DNA of 43,419 nucleotides from an uncultured Lachnospiraceae bacterium (GTDB taxonomy: Bacteria > Bacillota > Clostridia > Lachnospirales > Lachnospiraceae): assembly GCA_945787565.1 (NCBI GenBank), contig CALZIE010000005.1:1-43419 (forward strand), given 5' to 3'. The translations under genes were made by a program, and so were the position numbers. Positions 8,960 to 16,889 of this stretch are shown here, in pieces (the stretch's first letter is position 1; the number at the start of each line of letters is the position of its first letter). A model generated the notes under the pieces. The model did not search any database. It had not been told where the DNA came from and saw nothing but the letters and a program-made list of their open reading frames with translations.

Positions 8960-9105
8960 CGCTATCTTTTCCGAATTTTCGAACGCATGGGCAGACAAAA
9001 AGACGACTTGGTCTTTGCCTAGCAGACAGAAACTTCACTGTCTGTTATTCAAAGACCAAGCCGTCTTTTTGTTCGTCATGATCTAAGCATTCCGGAAAAA
9101 TAGCG
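8960..9105. repeat. Element A: dispersed structured palindrome, copy 1
   Basis: A 146-nt imperfect palindrome between two convergent genes. Read on the minus strand, the core (8968-9098, 131 nt) shows TTTCCGGAATG, then CATGACGAACAAAAA, a variable stem, the apical CAGACAG/CTGTCTG pair, then TTTTTGTCTGCCCATGCG. The same ordered blocks occur at 24657-24784 and 43184-43311. The outer extension here is short (CGCTAT on each side). It may stop transcription in both directions, since it has T runs inside, but the conserved unpaired blocks are more than a terminator needs. Confidence 0.85.
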
Positions 9106-9127
9106 CAGTCATACCCTCATAAAAACT

Positions 9128-9616
9128 TTAGTAGCCGAGGGCACCATCCAGGGATTCATCATGGTCGATCCAGTCGGTGACGTGGATAATGCGGTAGTCC
9201 TCTTTGGTATCGCGTACGATGACACGTTCGATACCGGCATTGATCACCATACGTTTGCACATAGAACAGCAATTGCCATTCTTTACATACTCTAAAGTTG
9301 GCATCTCAAATCCTACTAAATATAAAGTTGCTCCTAACATCTTCTCACGAGGTGCACTGATAATTGCATTCGCTTCTGCATGCACGCTACGGCAGAGCTC
9401 ATATCGTTCCCCTCTTGGTACATCTAACTTCTGTCTAACACAGTATTTTAAATCCGAACAGTTCTTACGGCCTCTTGGTGCGCCTACATATCCCGTTGCT
9501 ATAATCTCATCATTATTCACGATTACTGCTCCGTAAATGCGTCGAATACAAGTGCTTCTCTTCGATACGGTCTCTGCAATATCAAGGTAATAATTAATCT
9601 TATCTCTTCTTTCCAT
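9128..9616 (-). CDS. dCMP/cytidine deaminase-family protein (ComEB-like)
   Basis: Zinc-dependent deaminase, most likely converting dCMP to dUMP for thymidylate synthesis. The 162-residue length fits. The zinc site is complete: HAEANAI (His and the catalytic Glu) near residues 79-85, and the Cys pair in NCCSMCKRMVINAGI near 115. The N-terminus DKINYYLDIAETVSKRSTC and GYVGAPRGRKNCSD match dCMP deaminases. Ribosome site AAAGGA. In B. subtilis the homologue comEB lies in a competence operon; that context is absent here. It converges with the sugar isomerase gene across element A. Confidence 0.88.
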   Translation of the reverse strand: MERRDKINYYLDIAETVSKRSTCIRRIYGAVIVNNDEIIATGYVGAPRGRKNCSDLKYCVRQKLDVPRGERYELCRSVHAEANAIISAPREKMLGATLYLVGFEMPTLEYVKNGNCCSMCKRMVINAGIERVIVRDTKEDYRIIHVTDWIDHDESLDGALGY

Positions 9617-9738
9617 GGCGGAATCCTTTCTGTTTCATCAAACGGATCCTGTCGGTCCTGTTTTCTTCTTACTTTTGGTGAATCTCCCTCCGCTAAATGC
9701 CCCGAATGAAACAAGAATGCATTTCTGCTAAATAGCCG

Positions 9739-10887
9739 CTAGAATACATAAGACATATCATGCGTCAGGTTTATAATTGTTTCCCATGTCTTATAGTCTA
9801 CTACTCCTGTCGCTTTTAGTCCATAGCGTTTCTGCGCTTTCTTTACCGCATTCGCAGTTGCATTTCCATAAATACCATCTGCTGACACATTAAAGCCTAA
9901 TTTTTTTAGTCTTTGCTGCAGATTCTTTACATCCTTTCCCGACATCGTCGTGCTTCCGGTCTTTAGCGTTCGAAACGGGCTGCTGTCCTGATAGGTTAAG
10001 AACTCAAGACCTAAATACTGAAAATGCATGGTATCTGAACAAATGCTGAAGTTTCCTCCCCAATACCATCCGTACTTTTCAAAAATTGCAATCACCTCAT
10101 CTGGAATACAGTACGGATTACTCTTATCTCTTAAATCATTTCCAGCCCCTAGATAATAATCATTGTCATAATCCCCATAATTAATATCAATAGCGGCTCC
10201 GAAGGAATGAATGGACATCAGGGTGGAGTTTGATAGTCCCACTCCTCCTACCTTCCGGTAACGGTATCCGGTCAGTACTTTAATCGGAAATTTAATATCT
10301 AATTCATAGATTTCCTGAAAGATAGCCGCCACATTATCCGCTAACAGTTCATTGATGGTAAGAGAATAGGTAGACTTGTATTTTTTGCCGGATGCATTCA
10401 TCTTCCACACAGGTACTGTTATTGTCTTCATGTGCTTTGCCGCCTTTGTGGCGGATTCATAGCCTGCTGGGGCGTCGTTCATTGTAAATGCTTTATAGTT
10501 GGTTCCAAACAGATACTGATATCTTGAATCATTGTTTCCTGTCGGAATGCCTGGATCAAAAGATGCTACTTCTTTCTTTGTAGTTTCCTTCTTACCCTCT
10601 TCTTTGGCTGAAGCTATTACATTCCCCTCTTTCTTTTTACTTGTACTGCTTTTCGTATATGTAACATCATTTTTGGTATCTGATTTGTGATTTGTCATTT
10701 CTTCTTTTGGATAAATAGCAATATCAACTGCTACGTCTGCTGCTGTTGCCGCTATCGTAAGCGGTTCAAGCGCATTTACGGATACGGTTGGCATCCCTCC
10801 TGCCAGAACCGATATTCCAAGCACTATAGTACCTACTTTTATAGAGGTTCTCTTTTGTAAGCACTGTTTTTTTTCGTTTCCCCTCAT
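9739..10887 (-). CDS. Secreted M15-type peptidase with peptidoglycan-binding domain
   Basis: Probable cell-wall D,D- or L,D-carboxypeptidase. The start is taken at 10887, where GGGAGG lies 6 nt upstream, giving 382 residues; the frame open further upstream has no ribosome site. An N-terminal hydrophobic segment (IKVGTIVLGISVLAGG) acts as signal or anchor. A charged Lys/Thr/Ser linker follows to about residue 105. The peptidase domain carries the M15 zinc motif pattern: His in SIHSFGAAIDINYG (the HxxxxxxD pair), and DTMHFQY with the third ligand. The C-terminal peptidoglycan-binding domain (GKDVKNLQQRLKKLGF... GNATANAVKKAQKRYGL) completes the architecture. It is monocistronic. Confidence 0.85.
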   Translation of the reverse strand: MRGNEKKQCLQKRTSIKVGTIVLGISVLAGGMPTVSVNALEPLTIAATAADVAVDIAIYPKEEMTNHKSDTKNDVTYTKSSTSKKKEGNVIASAKEEGKKETTKKEVASFDPGIPTGNNDSRYQYLFGTNYKAFTMNDAPAGYESATKAAKHMKTITVPVWKMNASGKKYKSTYSLTINELLADNVAAIFQEIYELDIKFPIKVLTGYRYRKVGGVGLSNSTLMSIHSFGAAIDINYGDYDNDYYLGAGNDLRDKSNPYCIPDEVIAIFEKYGWYWGGNFSICSDTMHFQYLGLEFLTYQDSSPFRTLKTGSTTMSGKDVKNLQQRLKKLGFNVSADGIYGNATANAVKKAQKRYGLKATGVVDYKTWETIINLTHDMSYVF

Positions 10888-11054
10888 GCTTGTCCTCCCT
10901 GCCTTTTCGTAATATCTAAAGGCATCTAAAGAATAGCATATATTTTCCACATATACAAGTTTGTTTGGTGCATACTACACATTGCAGGGGTTTTCCTTTT
11001 GCATGATTTATGTTAGGATATAGCTTATGATTATGACCAGACAGGAGACTTTTT

Positions 11055-12386
11055 ATGAGCAAAGAATATAGAGTGAAGTGCCGGAAGTTAGATACCAAAG
11101 GACGAGGCGTCGTTTCTTTTAATAATGTATCTTTTTCGGTTCCTTATTTAATGGAGGGAGAAACCGCCTTAATCTCCCTTCTCCATAAACCAGGTGAAAA
11201 AGTAGCAAAGCTTGTTTCCGTAGAAGAAAAGGCTGCCGACCGTATAAATCCAAAATGCCCTTACTTCTATCAGTGCGGCGGCTGTGATTTACAGCATATC
11301 AGCTACAAAAAGCAGCTTCAAATCAAAAAGACATGGATAGAAGATCTGTTTAAAGATAAACATCCGGTAGAAGATGTGATTGGAATGGATTCTCCTTATC
11401 ACTACCGCAACAAGATTCACCAGACTCTTTCCAAAGACCGCAGAGGCAATATCATTTCCGGTATCTATGAAGAAGAAAGCCACCGTGTTATCGATGCCAA
11501 GCAGTGTCTGATTCAGGAAAGCTGCGCTGCGCCGATTATGGAATCCATTAAGAAAATCATGAAGGCACAGAGAATCGAACCATATGATGAAGACAGACGT
11601 CGCGGTGTTCTTCGCCATGTATTAATCAAGTATGGCTATCATACCGGTCAGATCATGGTCGTATTAGTGTCCGGAAGCGAGATCTTCCCTGGAAAGAAGA
11701 ACTTCGTAAGTGCGCTGTTAAAGGCTCATCCAGAAATCACTACTATCGTTTTAAATATCAATACACGTAAGACAAGCATGGTTCTTGGTGACAAACAGTC
11801 TGTTGTCTATGGCACCGGACGCATTGATGATGTACTATGTGGCTATACATTCAGCATTTCTCCAAAATCCTTCTATCAGGTAAATCCTCTGCAGACAGCC
11901 CGCCTGTATGAAGCAGCCATCGCCTCTGCGAACCTTACCGGAAAGGAAACGGTTTTAGATGCCTACTCTGGAATCGGAACCATTTCCCTGATTGTAAGCA
12001 AAAATGCAAAAAGCGTTACTGGCGTGGAGATTAATAAGGATGCCGTTGCAGACGCCAAAGAAAATGCCAAGAAAAATGGTGTTAAGAATGTTTCCTTCAT
12101 CTGCGAGGATGCCAGCTTGTATATGGTAAAGCAGGCCCAAAAAGGGATTCGTCCGGATGTCGCTTTTATCGATCCACCACGAAGCGGCTGTGATGAACGT
12201 TTCTTAACTTCTATCGTGAAACTCAAACCATCCCGCCTCATTTATATCTCCTGTAATCCGGAGACACAGAAACGAGATGTTGATTTCCTTTTAGAAAAGG
12301 GCTATAAAATCACAAAAATCCAGCCAGTTGATATGTTCCCATTTACAAAGCATGTAGAAAATATCGTTTCCCTTTCCTATAACTAA
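11055..12386 (+). CDS. RNA (uracil-5-)-methyltransferase, RlmD/TrmA family
   Basis: Adds a methyl group from S-adenosylmethionine to C5 of a uracil in rRNA or tRNA. The 443-residue protein has an N-terminal TRAM-like beta domain (about 1-60), an iron-sulfur cysteine set (C68 in KCPYFYQCGGCD, C74, C77, and C151), the SAM-binding loop LDAYSGIGTISL, the DPPRSGCDE motif and the catalytic SCNPE (C400). A second family member lies at 22142-23563, so the two probably modify different uridines. Which one corresponds to E. coli RlmD U1939 cannot be decided from sequence alone. AGGAG precedes the start. A strong terminator follows. Confidence 0.9.
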   Translation: MSKEYRVKCRKLDTKGRGVVSFNNVSFSVPYLMEGETALISLLHKPGEKVAKLVSVEEKAADRINPKCPYFYQCGGCDLQHISYKKQLQIKKTWIEDLFKDKHPVEDVIGMDSPYHYRNKIHQTLSKDRRGNIISGIYEEESHRVIDAKQCLIQESCAAPIMESIKKIMKAQRIEPYDEDRRRGVLRHVLIKYGYHTGQIMVVLVSGSEIFPGKKNFVSALLKAHPEITTIVLNINTRKTSMVLGDKQSVVYGTGRIDDVLCGYTFSISPKSFYQVNPLQTARLYEAAIASANLTGKETVLDAYSGIGTISLIVSKNAKSVTGVEINKDAVADAKENAKKNGVKNVSFICEDASLYMVKQAQKGIRPDVAFIDPPRSGCDERFLTSIVKLKPSRLIYISCNPETQKRDVDFLLEKGYKITKIQPVDMFPFTKHVENIVSLSYN

Positions 12387-12423
12387 ATATCGTTTCTCTT
12401 ATTTGAATAAAGACGGTCATTGT

Positions 12424-12496
12424 AAAAAAGGGCAGTCCCTAAAAGAAGGATTTCTTAGAATACTTGACACCTCTTCTTTTAGGGACTGCCCTTTTT
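12424..12496. terminator. Bidirectional terminator with a long stem
   Basis: A stem of over 20 bp (AAAAAGGGCAGTCCCTAAAA pairing with its complement ending CTGCCCTTTTT) with a 24-nt loop lies 37 nt past the methyltransferase stop. T runs face both directions. Confidence 0.9.
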
Positions 12497-12507
12497 ACCG
12501 CTCTTAT

Positions 12508-12711
12508 TTACTTCTGTCTTACTTTATCATCTTTCTTATCCCGGTACATCAACTGATCAGCCCTTGCAATAAGAGACTCTAACGACTCGTTTTCTTTCAT
12601 CCGGTCATAGCCAATGGCAAAAGAGATTTCTTTCCTTCGATACTGCTTTAAGCGTTTGATTCTGTTTTCCATAAAGGGATGGTCTTTACCCGAAACAAGA
12701 ATAACAGTCAA
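12508..12711 (-). pseudogene. Remnant of a GGDEF (diguanylate cyclase) domain
   Basis: The reading frame (67 residues, TTG start, in-frame TAG three codons before it) matches only the last third of a GGDEF domain: ISFAIGYDRMKENESLESLIARADQLMYRDKK, where the family ends in the SLEDLLRRADxxMY pattern. The catalytic GGDEF loop, the nucleotide site and all upstream sensory domains are missing. The sequence just upstream (12712-12830) does not restore them in any frame I read. It has no ribosome site. The most likely history is deletion of a cyclic-di-GMP synthase gene. Translation and function are doubtful. Confidence 0.75.
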
Positions 12712-12829
12712 CTTCTATTCCTCTGCCATTAAAGGCAGAACCCAGTTTTACAAATTGCTATGTATATAATATAGTGAATATCGTCTGAAATCTCAAGATT
12801 TCCTATTAGTTTATTCTCATATTTCAAGT

Positions 12830-13702
12830 TTATTTTTCTTTTTTTATCTCAATTTGAGAAATTATAATTCCCATGAAAATTAGCACACATCCTGCTATTC
12901 CCCGAAGATCAAGACGCTCTCCTAATAAAAGCATTCCTCCTATGCAGCCAAAAACAGATTCCATACTTAGTAAGATTGCCGCATGAGATGGCTTTGCATG
13001 TTTCTGTGAGACTGCCTGCAACGTATAAGCAACACCGACCGATAAAAGTCCTCCATATAGAATTGGAATCCGTGCAGATTCAATTGCTGACACCTGAATC
13101 TCTTCCGCTACAACAGCAATTCCAAGGCTTAGCAGACCGCAGACAAAAAACTGCACACAAGACAGGCAGACCGGATCTGATTTCTTGGCTGCTGTATCAA
13201 TCCAAAGGATATGGATTGCCCATAAAAAAGAACTGGATAATACAAAAAGATCCCCTTGCTCCATTGTAAATCCTTCTTTTACACTAAGCAGATATAAACC
13301 GATTACAGAAAGTACAATTCCGATCCAAGTATTTTTGCCTGTCTTTTGCTTTAAAAACAAGCCAAAAATCGGAACAAGCACAATATAAAGTCCAGTAATG
13401 AAGCCCCCTTTTCCGGCTGTGGTAGTGCTCATGCCAATCTGCTGCAGGGAAGATGCCGCAAATAAAAGGATTCCTGCTATCACACCGCTCTTTAAAACTT
13501 CCTTCCCCTTTATCTGCATCCCACTTTTCTTTAAGAAATATAAGAAAGGAAGCAGTGATATCGCTCCTAACAAAAACCGGATTCCATTAAATGTGAATGC
13601 TCCAATATACTGTGCTCCCACCCTTTGTGCCACAAAGGCAAATCCCCAGATTGCTGCCGTCATTAATAAGCCAATATTGGCTTTTACTTCTGTTTTTGAC
13701 AT
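12830..13702 (-). CDS. EamA/DMT-family transporter
   Basis: Integral membrane protein of the drug/metabolite transporter superfamily, which exports amino acids, sugars or other metabolites. The 290 residues show two tandem EamA repeats and about ten hydrophobic helices. The first repeat opens IGLLMTAAIWGFAFVAQRVGA and holds the conserved FNGIRFLLGA; the second opens LFVLSSSFLWAIHILWID and ends in LLSMESVFGCIGGMLLLGE. Substrate unknown. It follows the LysR gene by 22 nt with a GGGGAAAGAGG ribosome site, so the two are probably cotranscribed. The LysR inducer may then be the exported compound or a relative. Confidence 0.88.
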   Translation of the reverse strand: MSKTEVKANIGLLMTAAIWGFAFVAQRVGAQYIGAFTFNGIRFLLGAISLLPFLYFLKKSGMQIKGKEVLKSGVIAGILLFAASSLQQIGMSTTTAGKGGFITGLYIVLVPIFGLFLKQKTGKNTWIGIVLSVIGLYLLSVKEGFTMEQGDLFVLSSSFLWAIHILWIDTAAKKSDPVCLSCVQFFVCGLLSLGIAVVAEEIQVSAIESARIPILYGGLLSVGVAYTLQAVSQKHAKPSHAAILLSMESVFGCIGGMLLLGERLDLRGIAGCVLIFMGIIISQIEIKKEK

Positions 13703-13724
13703 CCTCTTTCCCCTTTTTCTCTAC

Positions 13725-14612
13725 TTATTTTTGTTGTTCTCCCTTTAGACTATTAAAAAATCGACTATATTCTTCTTCATACAGACTATTCTTTAACATA
13801 ACAAAATTAAACTCTCTGCTAATGTTCTGATTCTTCAATGAAATCTCAAATAATTCCCCTGCTTCTATCTCAGCCTTTACTGCCGACTCAAATAAAAATG
13901 TGATGCCACATCCACTCTTTACAAAGTGCTTAATTGCACTGATATTACCGATCTCAATCACACGCCGGAAATTATGAATGGTACGGTTATCTTCATTTAA
14001 CACCCGTTCTAAAATCTCTCTTGTCCCGCTTCCTTCTTCCCTTGCTATAATCGTCTCCGAGAGCAATTCCTCTAATTCCATCTCCTTTTGAAAACGGCTT
14101 TTATCCGCCGTGACTGCGATAAAACGGTCCTTTTGAAACAGACGGTAGTCGTATTCTTCTTTATGAAAATGCCCTTCAATAAATGCAAAATCAATTTCTC
14201 CGTCCCTTATCTTCTTAAGCAGAACCGACGTATTATCAACAATCATGGATAAGGATACATCCTGATTTCTCCCTATGAAGGATGCTAACAGCTCTGGTAA
14301 CACAAATTCCCCAATTGTAAGCGTGCTGCCAAAATGAAATTCTTTCTTCCCCTCTTCTGCCAAAAGAAGATGTTTTCTTATCTTCTCCTCATCTGCTGCC
14401 ATCGTAAGCACAGCCTGATACAAAAGCTTCCCATTCCTGGTAAGTTCTATTCTTCGTCCTGCATATTCAAACAGCCTTCCTCCATAATACTGCTCTAAAT
14501 ACTTGATATGCTGCGTCACAGCTGGCTGGGTAATGCATAGTGCATCCGCTGCCTTTGTATAGCTTCTCTGTTTGCAGACTTCTAAAAACGTCTTAATCCT
14601 AAAATCTAGCAT
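13725..14612 (-). CDS. LysR-family transcriptional regulator
   Basis: Homotetrameric-type activator or repressor with an N-terminal winged helix-turn-helix (FLEVCKQRSYTKAADALCIT then QPAVTQHIKYLEQYYGGRLFE) and a C-terminal periplasmic-binding-like effector domain (from about residue 90). The true start is the ATG at 14612 (GGAGGG 10 nt upstream), giving 295 residues. The open frame runs on to 14693, but that stretch is the terminator of the upstream zinc operon. Homology in the effector domain looks like CysL/CbbR-type regulators, but the inducer is unknown. It is cotranscribed with the EamA transporter gene. Confidence 0.92.
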   Translation of the reverse strand: MLDFRIKTFLEVCKQRSYTKAADALCITQPAVTQHIKYLEQYYGGRLFEYAGRRIELTRNGKLLYQAVLTMAADEEKIRKHLLLAEEGKKEFHFGSTLTIGEFVLPELLASFIGRNQDVSLSMIVDNTSVLLKKIRDGEIDFAFIEGHFHKEEYDYRLFQKDRFIAVTADKSRFQKEMELEELLSETIIAREEGSGTREILERVLNEDNRTIHNFRRVIEIGNISAIKHFVKSGCGITFLFESAVKAEIEAGELFEISLKNQNISREFNFVMLKNSLYEEEYSRFFNSLKGEQQK

Positions 14613-14657
14613 GTAAATTCTTCCCTCCATCTGTCTATTATAGCAATATCTTGTCGT

Positions 14658-14743
14658 AAAAAAAAGAGCGCAGGCCTGAATCTGTTTTTCCATGCCTTAT
14701 CATACTGGCATTTAAAAATCCATGATTCAGTCCCCGCCCTCTT
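14658..14743 (-). terminator. Terminator of the zinc-uptake operon
   Basis: The stem AAGAGGGCGG...CTGAATC pairs with GATTCAG...CTGCGCTCTT and is followed by eight T on the minus strand (plus 14658-14665). It lies 52 nt past the last operon gene. Its position excludes the upstream start of the LysR reading frame. Confidence 0.85.
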
Positions 14744-14794
14744 ATTATGTGACCATTTCCTCTTAATTTTTTACAATTCTATAAAAACATTGGA

Positions 14795-15358
14795 TTAGTT
14801 GCTTACGAATTCTTCTCCGCGTTCTGCAAGAACCTGAATATTCGTTACTTCTACAGCGAGATATTGATAACCGTCTGCTTCTATGGTTGTAAGAGTTCCT
14901 GTTACTTCGACCCAGTCATCAATAGCTGGTTTCTGATTTTCTGGCAACAGCACCTCAAACCCTGCCACACCATCATCTCCACAGCATCCCGGTGAGTATC
15001 GGATGACAGAGGAATACACCTCGCCAGTCTGTGTATCCGTATCTTCTACGTAGATTCCTTCCCATTTTAGCTGTTTTCCTAAGTAATCCTCTGTATTATA
15101 ATAAACATCCATAATCTGTGTCACAAACATCCGCTCACGGATTTCGATAATTTCTCCACTTGCTTCTTGCGTCTCTTCCTCACTGACGGCTGATACGTCT
15201 TGTAAGGAAACCGTTCCTTCTTCCTGTTTTATACCAGACTCTGTCGTTTCTTCTGCCTTCACTGACTCCAATGCCAAAGACTCCTTTGGCTGTGATGTCT
15301 GATTGCTACATCCTGTTAAAAGCAGGACACCAAAAAGTAATATCGCATATTTTCTCAT
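14795..15358 (-). CDS. Lipoprotein of the zinc operon with a C-terminal Cys-Cys motif
   Basis: The 187-residue protein has a lipobox (LLLTGCSN, Cys17) and an acidic Glu/Thr/Ser linker to about residue 70. A C-terminal domain follows with YLGKQLKWEGIYVED, YSPGCCGDDGVAGFEVLLP and WVEVTGTL. The spacing and strand-like pattern suggest an OB-type beta fold, and the CCGDD motif resembles the C-terminal region of DUF1980/TIGR03943 proteins, which often accompany zinc transport or zinc-homeostasis genes. It is 12 nt downstream of the permease gene and ends the operon. A role in extracellular zinc binding or delivery is inference. Confidence 0.7.
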   Translation of the reverse strand: MRKYAILLFGVLLLTGCSNQTSQPKESLALESVKAEETTESGIKQEEGTVSLQDVSAVSEEETQEASGEIIEIRERMFVTQIMDVYYNTEDYLGKQLKWEGIYVEDTDTQTGEVYSSVIRYSPGCCGDDGVAGFEVLLPENQKPAIDDWVEVTGTLTTIEADGYQYLAVEVTNIQVLAERGEEFVSN

Positions 15359-15370
15359 GATACTTTCCTC

Positions 15371-16189
15371 CTAATTACGCTTCATTATTCCTATTATAGA
15401 AAACAGAATAAATGTCACCAGATTTACCGCTACAATGCTAGCACCTGTCGGAATGGAGTAAGCAAATGAGATTACCAGACCGATAAAGTAGCAAACTACG
15501 GATAATACCGCAGAACTTATGATAACCCCAAAAAAGCTTTTAAATACACGCATCGAGGTCAATGCCGGGAAAATGATCAGACTAGAGATTAACATTGCAC
15601 CCATCATTCTCATACCCACAACGATTGTTAACGCCGTTAAGAATGCTAACAGCATATTATAACGCTTCGCCTTGATTCCGGTCGCTGTTGCGAAATTCTG
15701 ATCAAATGTAATGGCAAAAATCTTATTATAAAATAATACAAACATGATTAGCACAATCACAGCTACGATCACGCTGATCTTCACATCGCTTTTGCTCATG
15801 GCAAGGATACTTCCGAACATATAGTTACATACATCGGTATTCATTCCCGTCGTTAGCGATATCGTAATAATCCCGATTGCAAGAGAACTGCTCGATACAA
15901 GAGCAATGGCAGCATCCCCTTTAATCTTCGTATTCTCACTGATTCGCAACAAGAGAAACGCCGCGACCATAACAACCGGGATGGATACCTGAAGAGGCGC
16001 TGCATTGAATGCAGTTGCTACCGCGAGCGCTCCAAAACCGACATGAGATAGTCCATCTCCAATCATGGAGTAGCGTTTTAATACAAGGCTTACTCCAAGT
16101 AAAGCCGCACATAAAGATACGAAGATTCCTACAACAAAGGCACGCACAATAAATGTATAAGAGAATAATTCCTGTAGTACATCAAACAT
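15371..16189 (-). CDS. znuB: Metal ABC transporter permease (ZnuB-like)
   Basis: Membrane channel of a zinc or manganese importer of the ABC-3 family. The 272-residue protein has about eight to nine hydrophobic helices. Family-typical stretches are FVSLCAALLGVSLVLKRYSMIGDGLSHVGFGALAV near residues 22-56, the VGMRMMGAMLISSLIIFPALTS block near 185-206 and a C-terminal GASIVAVNLVTFILF. It overlaps the ATPase gene by 8 nt, so the two are translationally coupled. It pairs with the ATPase and the His-rich binding lipoprotein upstream. Zinc versus manganese is not settled by this gene. Confidence 0.9.
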   Translation of the reverse strand: MFDVLQELFSYTFIVRAFVVGIFVSLCAALLGVSLVLKRYSMIGDGLSHVGFGALAVATAFNAAPLQVSIPVVMVAAFLLLRISENTKIKGDAAIALVSSSSLAIGIITISLTTGMNTDVCNYMFGSILAMSKSDVKISVIVAVIVLIMFVLFYNKIFAITFDQNFATATGIKAKRYNMLLAFLTALTIVVGMRMMGAMLISSLIIFPALTSMRVFKSFFGVIISSAVLSVVCYFIGLVISFAYSIPTGASIVAVNLVTFILFSIIGIMKRN

Positions 16190-16889
16190 TTTTTTCGCCT
16201 CCTGCTAACTGCATTCCAATTTCAGAAGACGCATATTCTTCCTTGCTTCCGTAAAATAACGGCTCTGTCTTCATATGAAGGATCTTATTTGCGTACTGAA
16301 GTGCCGCCTTGATATCATGAGATATCATAATGATCGTCAGCTTTTCCTTCTGATTTAATTCCTCTAACAAATCATACAGTTCCTTTGCTACATAAGGATC
16401 TAATCCGGTCACCGGCTCATCTAATAAAAGCAGCTTTTCCGTAGCACATAATGCCCTTGCTAACAATACTCTCTGCTGCTGTCCTCCGGAAAGCTCACGG
16501 TAGGATTTTCGTTTCAACTCTTCGATGCGAAGACGTTTCATGGCCTGACTGACTCTTTCCTTCTGGGCCTTATTATAAAACGGAATCAGCCCGCTTTTAT
16601 TAAGACATCCTGACAACACCACTTCATAAACACTTGCGGGGAAATCCTTCTGCACGACTGTCTGCTGTGGCAGATACCCAATTTCCGTACGCTTCACACC
16701 TTCATAAGATACCGTTCCCCCGCTTATTTTATTAAGACCAAGAATTGCTTTCATCAATGTACTTTTTCCAGAACCATTCTCTCCGACGATGCAAAAATAA
16801 TCGCCTTCCTCTATTGTAAATGTAACATTTTTGGTAGCGACATATCCATCATAATCCACCATTACGTTATTGCAGCTTAATAATCCCAT
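16182..16889 (-). CDS. znuC: Metal ABC transporter ATP-binding protein (ZnuC-like)
   Basis: ATPase that powers metal import. The 235 residues carry Walker A GENGSGKST (about residues 37-45), the signature LSGGQQQRV, Walker B LLLLDEP, and the switch His in MISHD. The size matches ZnuC/MntB-type ATPases. The gene overlaps the binding-protein gene by 1 nt and the permease gene by 8 nt, so the three are translated together. Confidence 0.92.
   Translation of the reverse strand: MGLLSCNNVMVDYDGYVATKNVTFTIEEGDYFCIVGENGSGKSTLMKAILGLNKISGGTVSYEGVKRTEIGYLPQQTVVQKDFPASVYEVVLSGCLNKSGLIPFYNKAQKERVSQAMKRLRIEELKRKSYRELSGGQQQRVLLARALCATEKLLLLDEPVTGLDPYVAKELYDLLEELNQKEKLTIIMISHDIKAALQYANKILHMKTEPLFYGSKEEYASSEIGMQLAGGEKNV

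Noticed and set aside
14613-14693. 27-residue N-terminal extension of the LysR protein
   Set aside because: The stretch coincides with the terminator of the upstream operon, and a GGAGGG site marks the start at 14612.
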